Source: Symsagittifera roscoffensis
Taxonomy: Eukaryota > Xenacoelomorpha > Acoela > Convolutidae
Direction: 5' to 3'
Assembly (NCBI RefSeq): GCF_963678635.1
Contig: NC_087067.1
Location: 59,568,594 to 59,632,593 of the forward strand
DNA length: 64,000 nucleotides
The first letter of the stretch is position 1. The number at the start of each line of letters is the position of its first letter. Shown piece by piece: positions 49,391 to 59,130 of the stretch. Under the pieces are notes generated by a model. It was not told the origin of the DNA, did no database searches, and saw nothing but the letters and a program-made list of their open reading frames with translations. A program made the translations under genes and the position numbers.

Positions 49391-49835
49391 GGTGGTTCCA
49401 AAAGACCCAAGACTAATAGAAATTTTTCAACAAACCTAACCATTCAAATTAGGATAAACAGTGAAGAACTTCGGTTATTCATCCTTCACTTGAACCCTCC
49501 TCTTACCAGACCCAGGATAAATCTTAGACTTAGTAAGTTTAAAATAGTATCTAGTGAACTACTTGCGTTCTAATTATACCTGAACCTTGTGGATCGATTT
49601 ACTATTCTCCAACCCTTGAACACAATCACTACCCCTAAGTAAGATTAAGTAAGTTAACACCTTAGCTTATACTAGCCACGAGAAAGTAAAAAATCGTTCC
49701 TCGGAATCGATATACTTTTCTCTCCAACCCTGAACAAATAGACCCAGGTTAAGCTAAACAAAAAATCGTAAGGACTAACAGTTTAAGAAAATAGACATCA
49801 TCTAACAACTTTTTGCATCACTCATCCTAAACCTT

Positions 49836-50303
49836 ATGTCATTCAAAAATCTAGGAAATAAACAAACAATCGTTTTACACAACTGTGAAATAGATAACAA
49901 AAAATACGATCTTGTAATCACACCTCATACACAAACAGTTGGATATATTAGAACAAAACGACTAACAATAAGAAGAAAAATAATAAATAAACAAAGACAA
50001 ATCACACGAAAAAGATTTTCAAAAAATAGAAACGCATTTTCAGAATCAGAAGCCAGCAATTTAGATGAACTCTACAAATTAAAAGAATCAATTGATAAAA
50101 ATTGTCCCATTCACGATCAATTATATTTTTCCGATTCAAAAACAACTTCAAATTCATCAAAAAGAGGAAAAAGAAGAATAAAAAAGCAATATAAACACAA
50201 ACCAGTACACTTATATAATTGGAACCAACCAATTAGACACATCGATAGTTATATATTAACAGTCATTAAACGAAAAAATGAGCCAGTAAAAGTACGACAG
50301 TAA
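49836..50303 (+). CDS. hypothetical basic protein in A/C-rich element
   Basis: 155-aa open frame from an ATG. It is highly basic in two places (TKRLTIRRKIINKQRQ, SKRGKRRIKKQYKHK) with an acidic middle (SESEASNLDELYKLKES). No signal peptide or membrane segment is seen. A nucleic-acid-binding or nuclear role would fit the charge but nothing shows it. I do not recognise the family. About 430 bases of A/C-rich non-coding sequence follow. Confidence 0.4.
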   Translation: MSFKNLGNKQTIVLHNCEIDNKKYDLVITPHTQTVGYIRTKRLTIRRKIINKQRQITRKRFSKNRNAFSESEASNLDELYKLKESIDKNCPIHDQLYFSDSKTTSNSSKRGKRRIKKQYKHKPVHLYNWNQPIRHIDSYILTVIKRKNEPVKVRQ

Positions 50304-50739
50304 AAGTACGACCATATTACTTTAGCCTAACCCCAGATCACCTGACAAATAAAAATAAAGTAAAAGACGACCTCCCGAACACCATAAAATTCGCCCCCAA
50401 CAACTTTTCACAAAACCCAACCCACTTGTCAAAAAACCAATAAATAATTCGACCACACTTGAAAATTGCCCCAAACAACAAAAAATATTCGATCAAGAAG
50501 CCATTTCTTGAATGTTCTTCTCTCGATCAGTCAACATAGTTTTCAACATTTTCATAAACTTTTTAACAATATTTAAACTGTTATTCATATTTCTTTTTGA
50601 TACTTTTGAAGCTTTTATAATAATCTTAATCATTTTTTGCAATATTTTTTAAATTTTCTACTCCCTATATGAAATATATCTCCAATTTTCCCGAGCCATT
50701 GACCATATTCACAGGTACGAAAACCCAAAATACATTTAA

Positions 50740-51890
50740 ATGATACGAACCATTTATAGTAGAACAAATATTTTTTTACAATTTGTAATTTTTATAACAT
50801 TTATATCGTCCCTCATATTGACAATATGCAAATGTATAAAGAAGGCAATCATAACATTCGCCTTTGCAACAATCCTTTTAATTCTTTTTCTAGAAGAATA
50901 CTACAATAAACATAAATTTTTTACTAAAAAGAAATCAATTAAAAAACCCTCAAAAATTACTAACCAACAATCACACGGTCAGTCTTCACCGACAACATCC
51001 CAAGAAAACCCGACACCACCTACAACTACCCAAAACCCCCAAACATCTACACGAATTTCTTTCCAAGATAACCCATATACTTTTGAAGAACGACACGCTC
51101 GCTTATCTGAACCACTAGAACCAGTTCAGTGACAGGCACCCCTAAATGAACCAACATATAATTTGTACCCCCCACTACCACAAGACTTAGGTAGAATCAG
51201 AAATCTTAGTCAAAACCAAAATACAGTTGAAATAAACAGACAAATTATACATCCACGACGAAATAGGAACTCTCAGACTCCCCGAGTAAATTTTAATATA
51301 CCCCAATCCCTATCACCAAGTACTCCGGAAAACCCAATCAGCATTTTACCAGAAACCCCTACACTTCTTTCACAACGTACCACCTCAAGTCTACCCTCAG
51401 ATTACTTAGGTTCAACACCAACATCTGAACAAATACGTGAAAATCCCTTTAACCCCCCAAACCAAACATCACGACTACCATATTGGACAACACAATCATT
51501 CACACAAAGTGAACCAAATTTAATAAATGATCCAATAGATATTTCTACAGATACAACAACATCATCATCACTACCAGAAACTTTATCACTACCATCAACA
51601 CCATCAATCAGCCAGATTTCACCGACGTCTTTTCCCCTAAATTTTCCAAATAACCTCGACGCTAGATATCGAGAACAATCATCAACAAATATTCCTTTAA
51701 GATTAGATTGGAACACATTCACAGCACTCCCACCATTATTTGGGCAACACCCATAAAGTAACCGACTCCACAACTGGGCACTTACTAGATTACAATATAG
51801 ACAAGATATCCACGAAGACATTCGTGACCATAACATCCAAATATTCGTGACCATAACATCCAAATACTCCAACAAAATAGTTTACAATTA
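50740..51890 (+). pseudogene. membrane-anchored, Pro/Thr/Ser-rich protein with breaks
   Basis: One reading frame runs from the ATG at 50740, interrupted by TGA at 51130-51132 and TAA at 51754-51756. It is also shifted by a 23-bp tandem duplication near 51808-51855 (ATTCGTGACCATAACATCC twice). The N-terminus has two hydrophobic segments (about residues 12-30 and 36-50) separated by KCIKK, then a basic stretch and a long Pro/Thr/Ser/Asn-rich region. After the second stop a more ordered segment (WALTRLQYRQDIHED) appears. A membrane or matrix role in a mobile element is possible; I do not recognise a family. Confidence 0.4.
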
Positions 51891-52081
51891 AAATTTGAAA
51901 TCACGGTTAAACTAAACAACATTGCTCAACATCCTTACCCATTAAATCCACCAAATATAACAGCTCAATCGCTACCACCACCATTTATAACAACTGAAGT
52001 AATATATAAATACGACAGATATACCAAAAAGACAATTGGTTACATAACATTTTATAACCCGTACTCAGGATTATCATACAC

Positions 52082-52567
52082 ATGTATATTCTAAAAGTAT
52101 TGATTTTTCTCCAACTCCTTTTTCTAATAATCTCCGATCAGAACATAAATCCTTCTCCCCGCACAGGACCCCAAGACTTATTAGTAACACATTACGATTG
52201 TGAAGAAAATGAACAAAAAACACTACACAAATATGCAATAAATCAACTAACACAATGCGAAACAGAACCACAAGCCACAGAAACTACAAACGTAATAGCA
52301 ACATTAAATTCAAAAGCCCGAGCAACGACAGTCACAGGATATAAATTCGCAGCAACATTTTCCGAAAAGAAAGTACACTGCTCACAAGTTTCTAACGGAA
52401 ACAAAAACAGACTTGATCACGAATCATTTTACCAAAGTAATATAGAAAGACTTTTACATCTCAACCCCGATGATTGTAAAATTGAATTACACAGAGTAAA
52501 CCAAACAAAAAACAAACACTCAGTTGTAGTTGAATTGTTGACGAAGCTTTCGCCTTGCAACGGCTGA
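52082..52567 (+). CDS. secreted or envelope-like glycoprotein fragment
   Basis: 161-aa frame from an ATG. Residues 1-19 are a hydrophobic signal peptide (VLIFLQLLFLIIS). The rest has HYDCEE, QLTQCET, KVHCSQ and NPDDC cysteines with spacing that resembles the N-terminal part of envelope-like glycoproteins carried by invertebrate retroelements and related RNA viruses. No fusion segment or C-terminal anchor is seen. Native sequence ends at about 52522; the last 15 codons lie in one arm of an inverted repeat that belongs to the neighbouring element, so the ORF is truncated. The likeness is from pattern only. Confidence 0.4.
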   Translation: MYILKVLIFLQLLFLIISDQNINPSPRTGPQDLLVTHYDCEENEQKTLHKYAINQLTQCETEPQATETTNVIATLNSKARATTVTGYKFAATFSEKKVHCSQVSNGNKNRLDHESFYQSNIERLLHLNPDDCKIELHRVNQTKNKHSVVVELLTKLSPCNG

Positions 52568-52640
52568 AGTTTCGGCTCAATCTCGACGTCATGGCAAACC
52601 TCGTTCAAGGCGAAAGCTTTGTCAACAATTCAACTACAAC
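52523..52640. repeat. 35-bp inverted repeat at a junction of two elements
   Basis: Arms at 52523-52557 and 52606-52640 are complementary at 34 of 35 positions, around a 48-base centre. The right arm is part of the downstream retroelement protein frame (GESFVNNSTTT). The left arm is an inverted copy of it that ends the A/C-rich element. Confidence 0.9.
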
Positions 52641-53091
52641 TGAAGATGAGGCACGACTTGACATTAAGGCAAACGGACTCTGGGGTTCACGATTCAGCCG
52701 CGCTTTCTTTGATGTGAAAATTTTCAACCCCCATGCCAAAACATCGCGAAAACTGCATAAGGATGCACACAAATACTACGAAACGCTGAATAACTCCAAA
52801 TATCAGCAAAGAATTTTAAACGTAGAGCAGAGTAGGTTCTGCTTGCTTATTTTTGGATGCACCGGTGGCGCTGCTCCAACAGCCACGCGGACGATGCAGC
52901 GATTGGCCGAAAAACTAAATGAAAAAAGACAAGAAAGCTATCCAGAATCTATAAACTACATAAGAACTAAAATAAGCTTCGCGCTCCTGAGGAGCTCTAT
53001 ACTTTGTATAAGGGGGTGCAGATCGCTACGCAAAGCTCAATTTATCGACAACTCCATAAGCGCTATTGTAGAGGAAGGACGGCTAAGATAA
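52555..53091 (+). pseudogene. C-terminal domain of a retroelement protein
   Basis: Open frame whose recognisable part begins near residue 19 (QGESFVNNSTTTEDEARLDI) and continues ANGLWGSRF, AFFDVKIFNPHA, LIFGCTGGAAP and ALLRSSILCIRG. From memory, this block is the C-terminal region of reverse-transcriptase-like proteins abundant in cnidarian and other invertebrate genomes. The D...FDVKIFNP arrangement recalls a PD-(D/E)xK nuclease core, but that is inference. The RT part is missing, cut at the inverted repeat, so the true start is not at 52555. Composition returns to normal G content here, unlike the sequence to its left. Confidence 0.6.
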
Positions 53092-53189
53092 ATTAACATT
53101 ACGACGATGCATTTAATGCTGATTTATGACTTCATTGCTGATATATATGCATTTTTATATCGCTGGTATGGCCCTATCCAGCTTGTGCA

Positions 53190-53211
53190 CTTACCGTAAC
53201 TAAACGGTAAG
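53190..53211. other. 8-bp stem hairpin after the retroelement domain
   Basis: CTTACCGT and ACGGTAAG are perfectly complementary around a six-base loop and are followed by GCCCCTTTT, about 100 bases after the stop at 53089. It may be a 3'-end structure of the element. Confidence 0.5.
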
Positions 53212-53264
53212 GCCCCTTTTGCAATTAAGTTTTTTTAAATTAAAAATGAAGAGCAACTTGGTAT

Positions 53265-53570
53265 TCGGGCGTAATTTTTTCCTCGCAAAATCAGGTACTA
53301 CAAATAATCATCGGAATGGGCCGAGTAATTAACACATATTTGAGCCCTTTCAGTTGTGATTCGAATGTTGTTGATTCGTTCGAATGGGCCGAGTAATATA
53401 TAAGATTAAAGCTCTTTCAGTCGTGATTTGAAAGAAAAATTTGTACCAGCGTTGAAAAAAAACTGCTTTGAAATTTTTGAGGTTTAGTCTAATTTCCAAC
53501 AGGTAACGCGATCGATTAATGCTTGTTATTACGCTTGCGAATAGCAAGCGTTATCAAACTGGAGTACATA
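53265..53570. repeat. dispersed repeat with CGCTTGC hairpin, copy 1
   Basis: Contains AATCAGGTACTACAAATAATC and GGAATGGG, then 250 bases on the hairpin ACGCTTGC-GAATA-GCAAGCGT (53527-53547). The same two blocks in the same order and spacing occur at 61646-61955. Loops differ (GAATA, GATAA) while stems are identical, so the structure seems to be kept. Confidence 0.6.
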
Positions 53571-53671
53571 TTTTTTTTCTAGTTAACAACCAGTTTAACA
53601 AAATCAGTTGAATCCCTTGCTGACTATGCAGTTGATTTCCTTTCTCTTCTCTTAACATCTTCCAGGTTGCT

Positions 53672-53760
53672 TCCCCCTGGCCTCGAGGTAAATCAGTTGT
53701 GTTTGTTTTCTAAGGTTCTGGTGTTCGAGTTGTGGCCGGACCTTATTTTTCTTTTTCAGT
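53672..53760 (+). repeat. tRNA-derived SINE-like head 1 (degenerate)
   Basis: An A-box-like TGGCCTCGAGG (53678) and a B-box-like TGTTCGAGTTG (53722) at tRNA spacing, then GGCCGGACC and a T-rich stretch ending CAGTATCAAGGAAATT. The block after it matches the block after head 3. Confidence 0.5.
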
Positions 53761-54291
53761 ATCAAGGAAATTTGAGCGAACAAACAAAAAACTAACAATT
53801 CATTTTTCTCGGAATTTTTTCTTCAAAAGTTTTGTTGGCTAAATTGTGACTATGGATTTGTTCGTGCTGTAGAAAATTTTCATTGTAGTTAAGTGGTTTT
53901 CCTCGTAATTTCAGGGGTCCTTGAAAGATTTTTGAAAAATAATTCTTCGATTTTTTTTTCGGTTTAGCTGGTGTCAGCTCAAAAATGGACGGCTTAGTTG
54001 CAGATCTCTGACATTTTTTGCTGTAAGCAATTTTCATTGTAGTTGCTTTAAATTTTTTCAAATAAAACAATATATTTTTTTCGGCTCAACTTGTATCTGC
54101 TCAATAATTGTCGGCTTTGTTTCTTTTCATAAATTTTGTTTCGTAAAGTTTGTTCGGTACTGATTTAAAATTCAAGTGTCTGGCATGGTCGCCTGGAATG
54201 AACTTCTATCGATATATATGAAAGTTTATATGAACTAGTGTTTTTCAAAATTTTTATTTTAATTTTTCGGCTTTTAATGTTTTTTTTGTTT

Positions 54292-54335
54292 GCGTTGTAT
54301 CGCAAGTGGTGCGAAGCTCCGCTTCACCTCTGTGT
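54292..54335. repeat. GCGAAGC-hairpin dispersed repeat, copy 1
   Basis: GTTGTATCGCAAGTGGTGCG followed by AAGCTCCGCTTCACCTCTGTG. Three full copies and one partial copy occur in 54-59 kb. The hairpin just before a short fixed end is reminiscent of a Helitron terminus, but the CTRR end is not seen. Confidence 0.55.
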
Positions 54336-54734
54336 ATGGAAATTTGTTGCCGTTTTTTTCAGTTTCTTCTGACTTTTAGGACAAAAAACTTAATTTTAGT
54401 ATAAAGAAAGCTAGTTTTGGATGTTTCGTGTATCCCTTGTTTGGCATAAAACTGGCTGGCCTTGCTTTCATTTTTTTTTGTTTGTTCTCCGTTTTTTGAA
54501 GACAACTGTTGTCGGCTCTGCTTAATTGACAGTTTTTCCATGAGTTTGTATAGTACTCTCGTCACAACAAGCCCCTAAAATAGAAATAGGACTAATTTTA
54601 AGAAAAAAGGAAAAGCAAGTGTCTTGTAATCGGAAACCAGACTTTTTTCTCGTAAACAACTTTTCGTACACCTCTTGAAGTAGAAATTTGAAGTTGCTTA
54701 ATTAAAGGAACTTAAGGAACTTCGAGACCTTTTG

Positions 54735-54803
54735 CTTCTTGGTCTAGAGGTAACGGGGATGCTTTTGTACCGTAAAGTCTGCAGTTCGAGTCCCGGCAGA
54801 ATT
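54735..54803 (+). repeat. tRNA-like SINE head 2
   Basis: A box TGGTCTAGAGG (54740-54750) and B box AGTTCGAGTCC (54783-54793), at the spacing of a tRNA gene. The acceptor ends do not pair, so it is not a working tRNA. It is followed by a CTCAGTATG block like the other heads. Confidence 0.6.
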
Positions 54804-55268
54804 ATACTTTTCTCAGTATGTATTGCCACATCGAAATTTCTTATTTTCTTATTTTTACTCTTATTTTCCTTTTTCTTTTTTTTTAGCTCAACTTTTTCAA
54901 GCCTAAATGGGTTCAGTTTATTTTTATTGGCATGGGTAGCTTATTTTGAGTCGCTTCAAAGGCAAAAATAATTGATTTTTTTTAAATGCAAGTAGTTTCT
55001 GTTGCAGGATTTCAAAGTTTTATAACTTAAGTGCTCAAACTTTTTTATAACAAGAGTTTCATATGGTATTTTTGTTTTCGGCTCAATAGGTGTCTATTCT
55101 TTTTTGTCGGCCAAGGTGCCGCTCAGTAAACACTTAAAGCTTATTTTTTTACTGGTGGTTGTGTTTTTCGACTATTTTTCTGGAGTTATTTTCGTTTACT
55201 CACAAAATGTTTTTTTCCGATTTTCTTATTTCCTTATTTTCCATTCGCTAGCTGGAAATGCTGCGTTT

Positions 55269-55312
55269 GCGTTGTATCGCAAGTGATGCGAAGCTTTGCT
55301 TCGCCTCTGTGT
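55269..55312. repeat. GCGAAGC-hairpin dispersed repeat, copy 2
   Basis: Same repeat as at 54292. Here the hairpin is perfect: GCGAAGC-TTT-GCTTCGC, followed by CTCTGTGTTG. Confidence 0.55.
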
Positions 55313-55375
55313 TGAAATCCTTAATCTCTCATTGCGAAGATCGACATCACCTCTGTGCTAAATGATTGCTTGCCT

Positions 55376-56746
55376 AATATACCACTTTTCAATTCGGCTT
55401 TCAATTGTTTTATTTTTGAAAATGCAATGAAATGTTTCAGCCTTAAGTACTGTGGATCTGTCATAAGCCACAACGGTGACGTTCCTTCTTTAGACAAAAT
55501 TGACCACTGCTTCGGGGCAACACATCCCGGAGTATATGACGCAGTTAATCAAATGTTCGAACTCAAGTTCAGAGGTCTTCAATTCCAGTTTCCTGCAGAT
55601 CCCAACTTGATATCTTCACAGATGACAGGACTTGGAGCTATACAGTTCAGTGAGCCTCCTTTGGTCAGTAATGCAAATAAAATCAAGTTGCTGTTCCAAT
55701 ATTCGTTACTAATAGATGAATTAATTGTGGTTTATGCGATTCGCGGAAGGATCTATGAAAACCTATCAGGCCTGCCTGAGAATAGTATGTCTATCTGATT
55801 TCCCCACACTCCAGACAGCGTTAGTTTGTTGAGCGAAGCTCTTTTTGGGAGGAATGGCCCTTTTTTGCGTCTTGAACTGGGTTGGGTTAGGGTCTAGGCT
55901 GGGTTAGACTTGAAGATAGAGGCCAAGAGAGTTCATCCACACTCACACTATCGTAGGGGATCGAATACACAATATGGCGATTTCAAAATGAAAGCCGTAC
56001 CATTATGTTAAGTGTCTTTTAAATCAATTGGAATCAAATTTTTTGGTTGAAGATGTCTGTGTTTCAGACCAAATTATTATACGCCCCTCTGAAACAGAAC
56101 AAGTTGAATCCCATCTCCCTGATGTGTTTTCCTCGTTGCAGTTTGCAGATCTGTAGCGTTGCGTGCGTGTTAATACGCAATGTTGTGCATCTAAAAGTAC
56201 CGAAGTTGAGATTTAATTAAGCGGCGTTGTAGGTGAGGGTACGCTGAGGATGATAATTATTCCAATATTTCGTCAATCTCCGTATGTTGTGCTGTTTTTT
56301 AAGGTGTCCAAATTGCAGATATACACTGGAAATAACCTAATGGAATGTACCGCCCCTCCTGTTCCCCGCAATATTTCTACGGCAACATTTTTGCGGAAAA
56401 AGTGGAAGGGATTTTGCAAGACGACTACAAAAACAGAGCTCAAATTCACGTTTATTAGAGAAGATGTTCTGAATGTCACTACCATTTTAATATATACCAC
56501 AGATGTCCTTTTAATATTTCACTGCCCCATATTGAGAGCGGAAAACAGTCCATTAAGCCGTTTACTAAGTGGGAACAAATCTCAGATATATGCAGTCATG
56601 ATAAACCGGTGGTTTTTACCAGGGCGTCGTGTGATAACAACACGAACCCCTTTGGACCCACATTTTGTTACAATATTGCAAATATGATCATAGAAGTAAT
56701 GCAGAATAGCTATATTGCCTCTGTAACTATTTTTGATACTGAATAG
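55376..56746 (+). pseudogene. PHAF1: PHAF1 (C16orf70/UPF0183) pseudogene
   Basis: PHAF1 is a WD-repeat-partner protein recruited to forming phagophores in autophagy. Exon-like part 1 (55376-55663) encodes LKYCGS, IDHCFGATHPGVYDA and FELKFRGLQFQFPAD, very close to the human protein. An intron (55664-56303, GTCAGT...AAG) keeps frame into VSKLQIYTGNNL. A frame change near 56375 leads to GNIFAEKVEGIL, then TAG at 56456. The same frame then gives FNIYHRCPFNISLP, DNNTNPFGPTFC and MIIEVMQNSYIASVTIF, ending at TAG 56744. These are the family's last residues. The middle of the protein (roughly 130 residues) is deleted between DVLN and CHYHF. The N-terminal part is absent from the window. The retained intron says it derives from the gene, not from mRNA. 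Confidence 0.88.
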
Positions 56747-57044
56747 TTGTTGTATTGGCATTGTAAATATATTAAATTATAAAAGTAGTATTTAGCAGCT
56801 TAGGGGTAATTTAAATATTCATCTATTGATTGTTATTTTTCATTTGAAACAGCACGGCTAAGGAAGAAAGGTTGTATTTGTTAAATTTGAGGCAGAAGTA
56901 AAATTGTGGGATTGCACGCAGCGCGGATGAACGTAGTGAAGGCTCTATATAGTTCTTGGTGATTTTTTTGTTCTGGAAAATTTTTTGAAATGCTCTAATA
57001 CCTACAGATGTGCATTCATACCTATTAATGCCTTAGGTTCATTC
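56747..57044. other. non-coding spacer with a repeat shared with 62.6 kb
   Basis: No gene. GAACGTAGTGAAGGCTCTATA (about 56930-56950) followed by TTCTTGGTGATTTTTTT resembles GAGCGTAGTGAAGACTTTAA near 62658, so part of a dispersed repeat lies here. Confidence 0.45.
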
Positions 57045-57125
57045 CCACTTGGCGTAGAGGTAACGTGGTCGGCTTGGCAGTCTAAGGTCTGGGGTTTGAG
57101 TCCCGGCCGGACCTTGTTTTATTTC
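57045..57125 (+). repeat. tRNA-derived SINE head 3 (best preserved)
   Basis: A box TTGGCGTAGAGG (57049-57060), GGTAACGTGGTCGGCTTGGC, and B box GGTTTGAGTCC (57093-57103), then CCGGCCGGACC and CTTGTTTTATTTCAG. The downstream part (TTTTTTGCGCAGTAAGCAA, TTTCATTATAGTTGC near 57222-57260) has a counterpart near 54015-54050 after head 1. The 5' acceptor half does not match the 3' half, so this is a SINE-type relic, not a tRNA gene. Confidence 0.65.
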
Positions 57126-57306
57126 AGTATTAATGAAATTGCGTTTTTTTCCGATGTAATTTGAATTGCCGGAGTTCCATTTGTCTGCACTAGTTTTGTC
57201 GGCTTTGTTGCCATATCCCGGATGTTTTTTGCGCAGTAAGCAAGTTTCATTATAGTTGCAAGTGTTGATCATTGTAGTTTAAGGGGGGGGGTAAAAAAAT
57301 TTTTTT

Positions 57307-57655
57307 GAAGACACTTTTTTGCAGCTCAACCTGTGTCTGCTCAAAGATTTGCAGCTGTGGTTCCGCTTCGTAAATTTTGTTCCCTTGCTAATTTAATATT
57401 GAATTGTTTTGCGTGACATCTTTGCCCTGAATGAACTTTTATCGAGACATGAAAATTTTGGTAGACCTGATTTCTTTTTTACGAAGACACTTTTTTGCCG
57501 CTCAACCTGTGTCTGCTCAAAGATTTGCAGCTGTGGTTCCGCTTCGCAAATTTTGTTCCCTTGCTAATTTAATATTGAATTGTTTTGCGTGACATCTTTG
57601 CCCTGAATGAACTTTTATCGAGACATGAAAGTTTTGGTAGACCTGATTTCTTTTT
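57307..57655. repeat. 176-bp tandem repeat, array 1 (about two copies)
   Basis: GAAGACACTTTTTTGC starts at 57307 and again at 57483, an offset of 176 bases, followed by nearly identical sequence (GCTCAACCTGTGTCTGCTCA, GCGTGACATCTTTGCCC). Confidence 0.9.
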
Positions 57656-58316
57656 TTGTTTGCTGACATTTTTTTTGTTTATATCTTTTTTAAATATTTG
57701 TGTTGTATCGCAAATACTTGCACCAAAAAAGTATCACCATTATACGTTTTGAAGATAAACGTTGTTACAAAAGAATACCCATATTCTACAAAAATAAAGT
57801 ACATTTTGTCGAGACACTTTCAAGACGAAAGACCAAGGGCGCCCAGAGACTGGTTCACGGGTGAGTCACAATTATTTCACAGATTGGAGATCAACTATTT
57901 GAGGATAGAAGAAAAACAAGTTCATAAACTCTATACTGTTCTTCTTTTTCAGCGGCATAATTTTATACTTCAAATTGTCGGTTTTCATATTTTTTGCTGT
58001 CGGTAGATGAATTTGAAACAGAAAACCGGGCTGAAGTTCTCGTCAGATTATCTAAACTAATTCATTTTTATGCAAGAGGTAATCAAGTTAACTTAACGGA
58101 AGGAGGGAGGGCGGGAGGAGGAGTGGGTGAAGTAGATGGTGTTAACTTGATACAAGAAATCATTTATCTTTGAATATAAATCTGTCTGTTCCATTTTTTC
58201 CCCAGCACTTTATACACTCTGAACTATAACAATAAGTAGTTTTTCGGCCCGATGATACTTAAACTCTTTTGTGAACTAATTAATACTCAAGATATTATGG
58301 GGTCCAATTAGTTAAC
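57656..58316. other. non-coding spacer between 176-bp arrays
   Basis: A partial copy of the hairpin repeat (TGTTGTATCGCAAATA) lies at 57700. A G-rich run (GGAGGGAGGGCGGGAGGAGG) is at 58102-58121. The open frame crossing 57656-58006 shows no recognisable domain. Confidence 0.5.
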
Positions 58317-58735
58317 TTTTTTGAATGAACTTTTATCGAGACATGAAAATTTTGGTAGACCTGATTTCTTTTTTACGAAGACACTTTTTTGCCGCTCAAC
58401 CTGTGTCTGCTCAAAGATTTGCAGCTGTGGTTCCGCTTCGTAAATTTTGTTCCCTTGCTAATTTAATATTGAATTGTTTTGCGTGACATCTTTGCCCTGA
58501 ATGAACTTTTATCGAGACATGAAAATTTTGGTAGACCTGATTTCTTTTTTACGAAGACACTTTTTTGCCGCTCAACCTGTGTCTGCTCAAAGATTTGCAG
58601 CTGTGGTTCCGCTTCGTAAATTTTGTTACCTTGCTAATTTAATATTGAATTGTTTTGCGTGACATCTTTGCCCTGAATGAACTTTTATCGAGACATGAAA
58701 ATTTTGGTAGACCTGATTTCTTTTTTTGTTTGCTG
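58317..58735. repeat. 176-bp tandem repeat, array 2
   Basis: Same repeat as at 57307: GAAGACAC occurs at 58377 and 58553, again 176 bases apart. The right flank (TTTTTTTGTTTGCTGACATT) is the same as that of array 1, so the two arrays arose by duplication of about 0.4 kb. Confidence 0.9.
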
Positions 58736-58773
58736 ACATTTTTTTTTGTTTGCGACTTCTTTTTTAAATATTT

Positions 58774-58818
58774 GTGTTGTATCGCAAATGACGCGAAGCT
58801 CCGCTCCGCCTCTGCGCC
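58774..58818. repeat. GCGAAGC-hairpin dispersed repeat, copy 3
   Basis: GTGTTGTATCGCAAATGACG then CGAAGCTCCGCTCCGCCTCTGC, close to the copies at 54292 and 55269. It lies about 40 bases to the right of 176-bp array 2. Confidence 0.55.
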
Positions 58819-59130
58819 AATTAATCAAACTGACAAAAAACTTCTTGATCAAAATTTGAAAAATTTTGTTAAATTGACCTTCTTACTAACCTAACAAGAA
58901 TTAAGAAAGGTATAATGCCCAACACTCCGCATTTTTTAAACTGTTTTCAAATAAAAGTTTGCCATTTTTTGTGATGTGTTTTTCATGTGCATTAGACAAT
59001 AAGTATCTTCATCTTCAAATATCAGAGAATATTTTTTTATGACATTTTTTGTTTTTTTTTTTTTGAATTTTTTAAAAAACTTAGCTTTAAAAGACTCGAC
59101 AAATTTGAAATTCCGAACCCAATAGTGAGG
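58819..59130. other. AT-rich spacer, no gene seen
   Basis: T-rich low-complexity stretches, with no coding region or repeat I can support. Confidence 0.5.

Larger units (their letters stand above)
49392..52522 (+). mobile_element. A/C-rich foreign element with membrane and glycoprotein-like ORFs
   Basis: Base composition changes sharply: the plus strand is rich in A and C and very poor in G (for example only three G in the 60 bases from 51001). Strand-biased composition of this kind is known from some retroviruses and LTR elements. The plus strand holds, in order, a basic ORF (49836), a membrane/proline-rich frame (50740) and a secreted glycoprotein-like ORF (52082), and no gag-pol is recognised. 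Ends and repeats were not found. I infer a partial mobile or endogenised viral-like element; its class is open. Confidence 0.5.

Noticed and set aside
52082-52567. Reading the glycoprotein-like ORF as a complete gene
   Set aside because: Its last codons lie in an inverted-repeat arm that belongs to the neighbouring element, so the end is not native.
57045-57115. Functional tRNA gene
   Set aside because: A and B boxes are good, but the acceptor stem does not pair and the same head occurs in degenerate form twice nearby with a common tail, which indicates a SINE.
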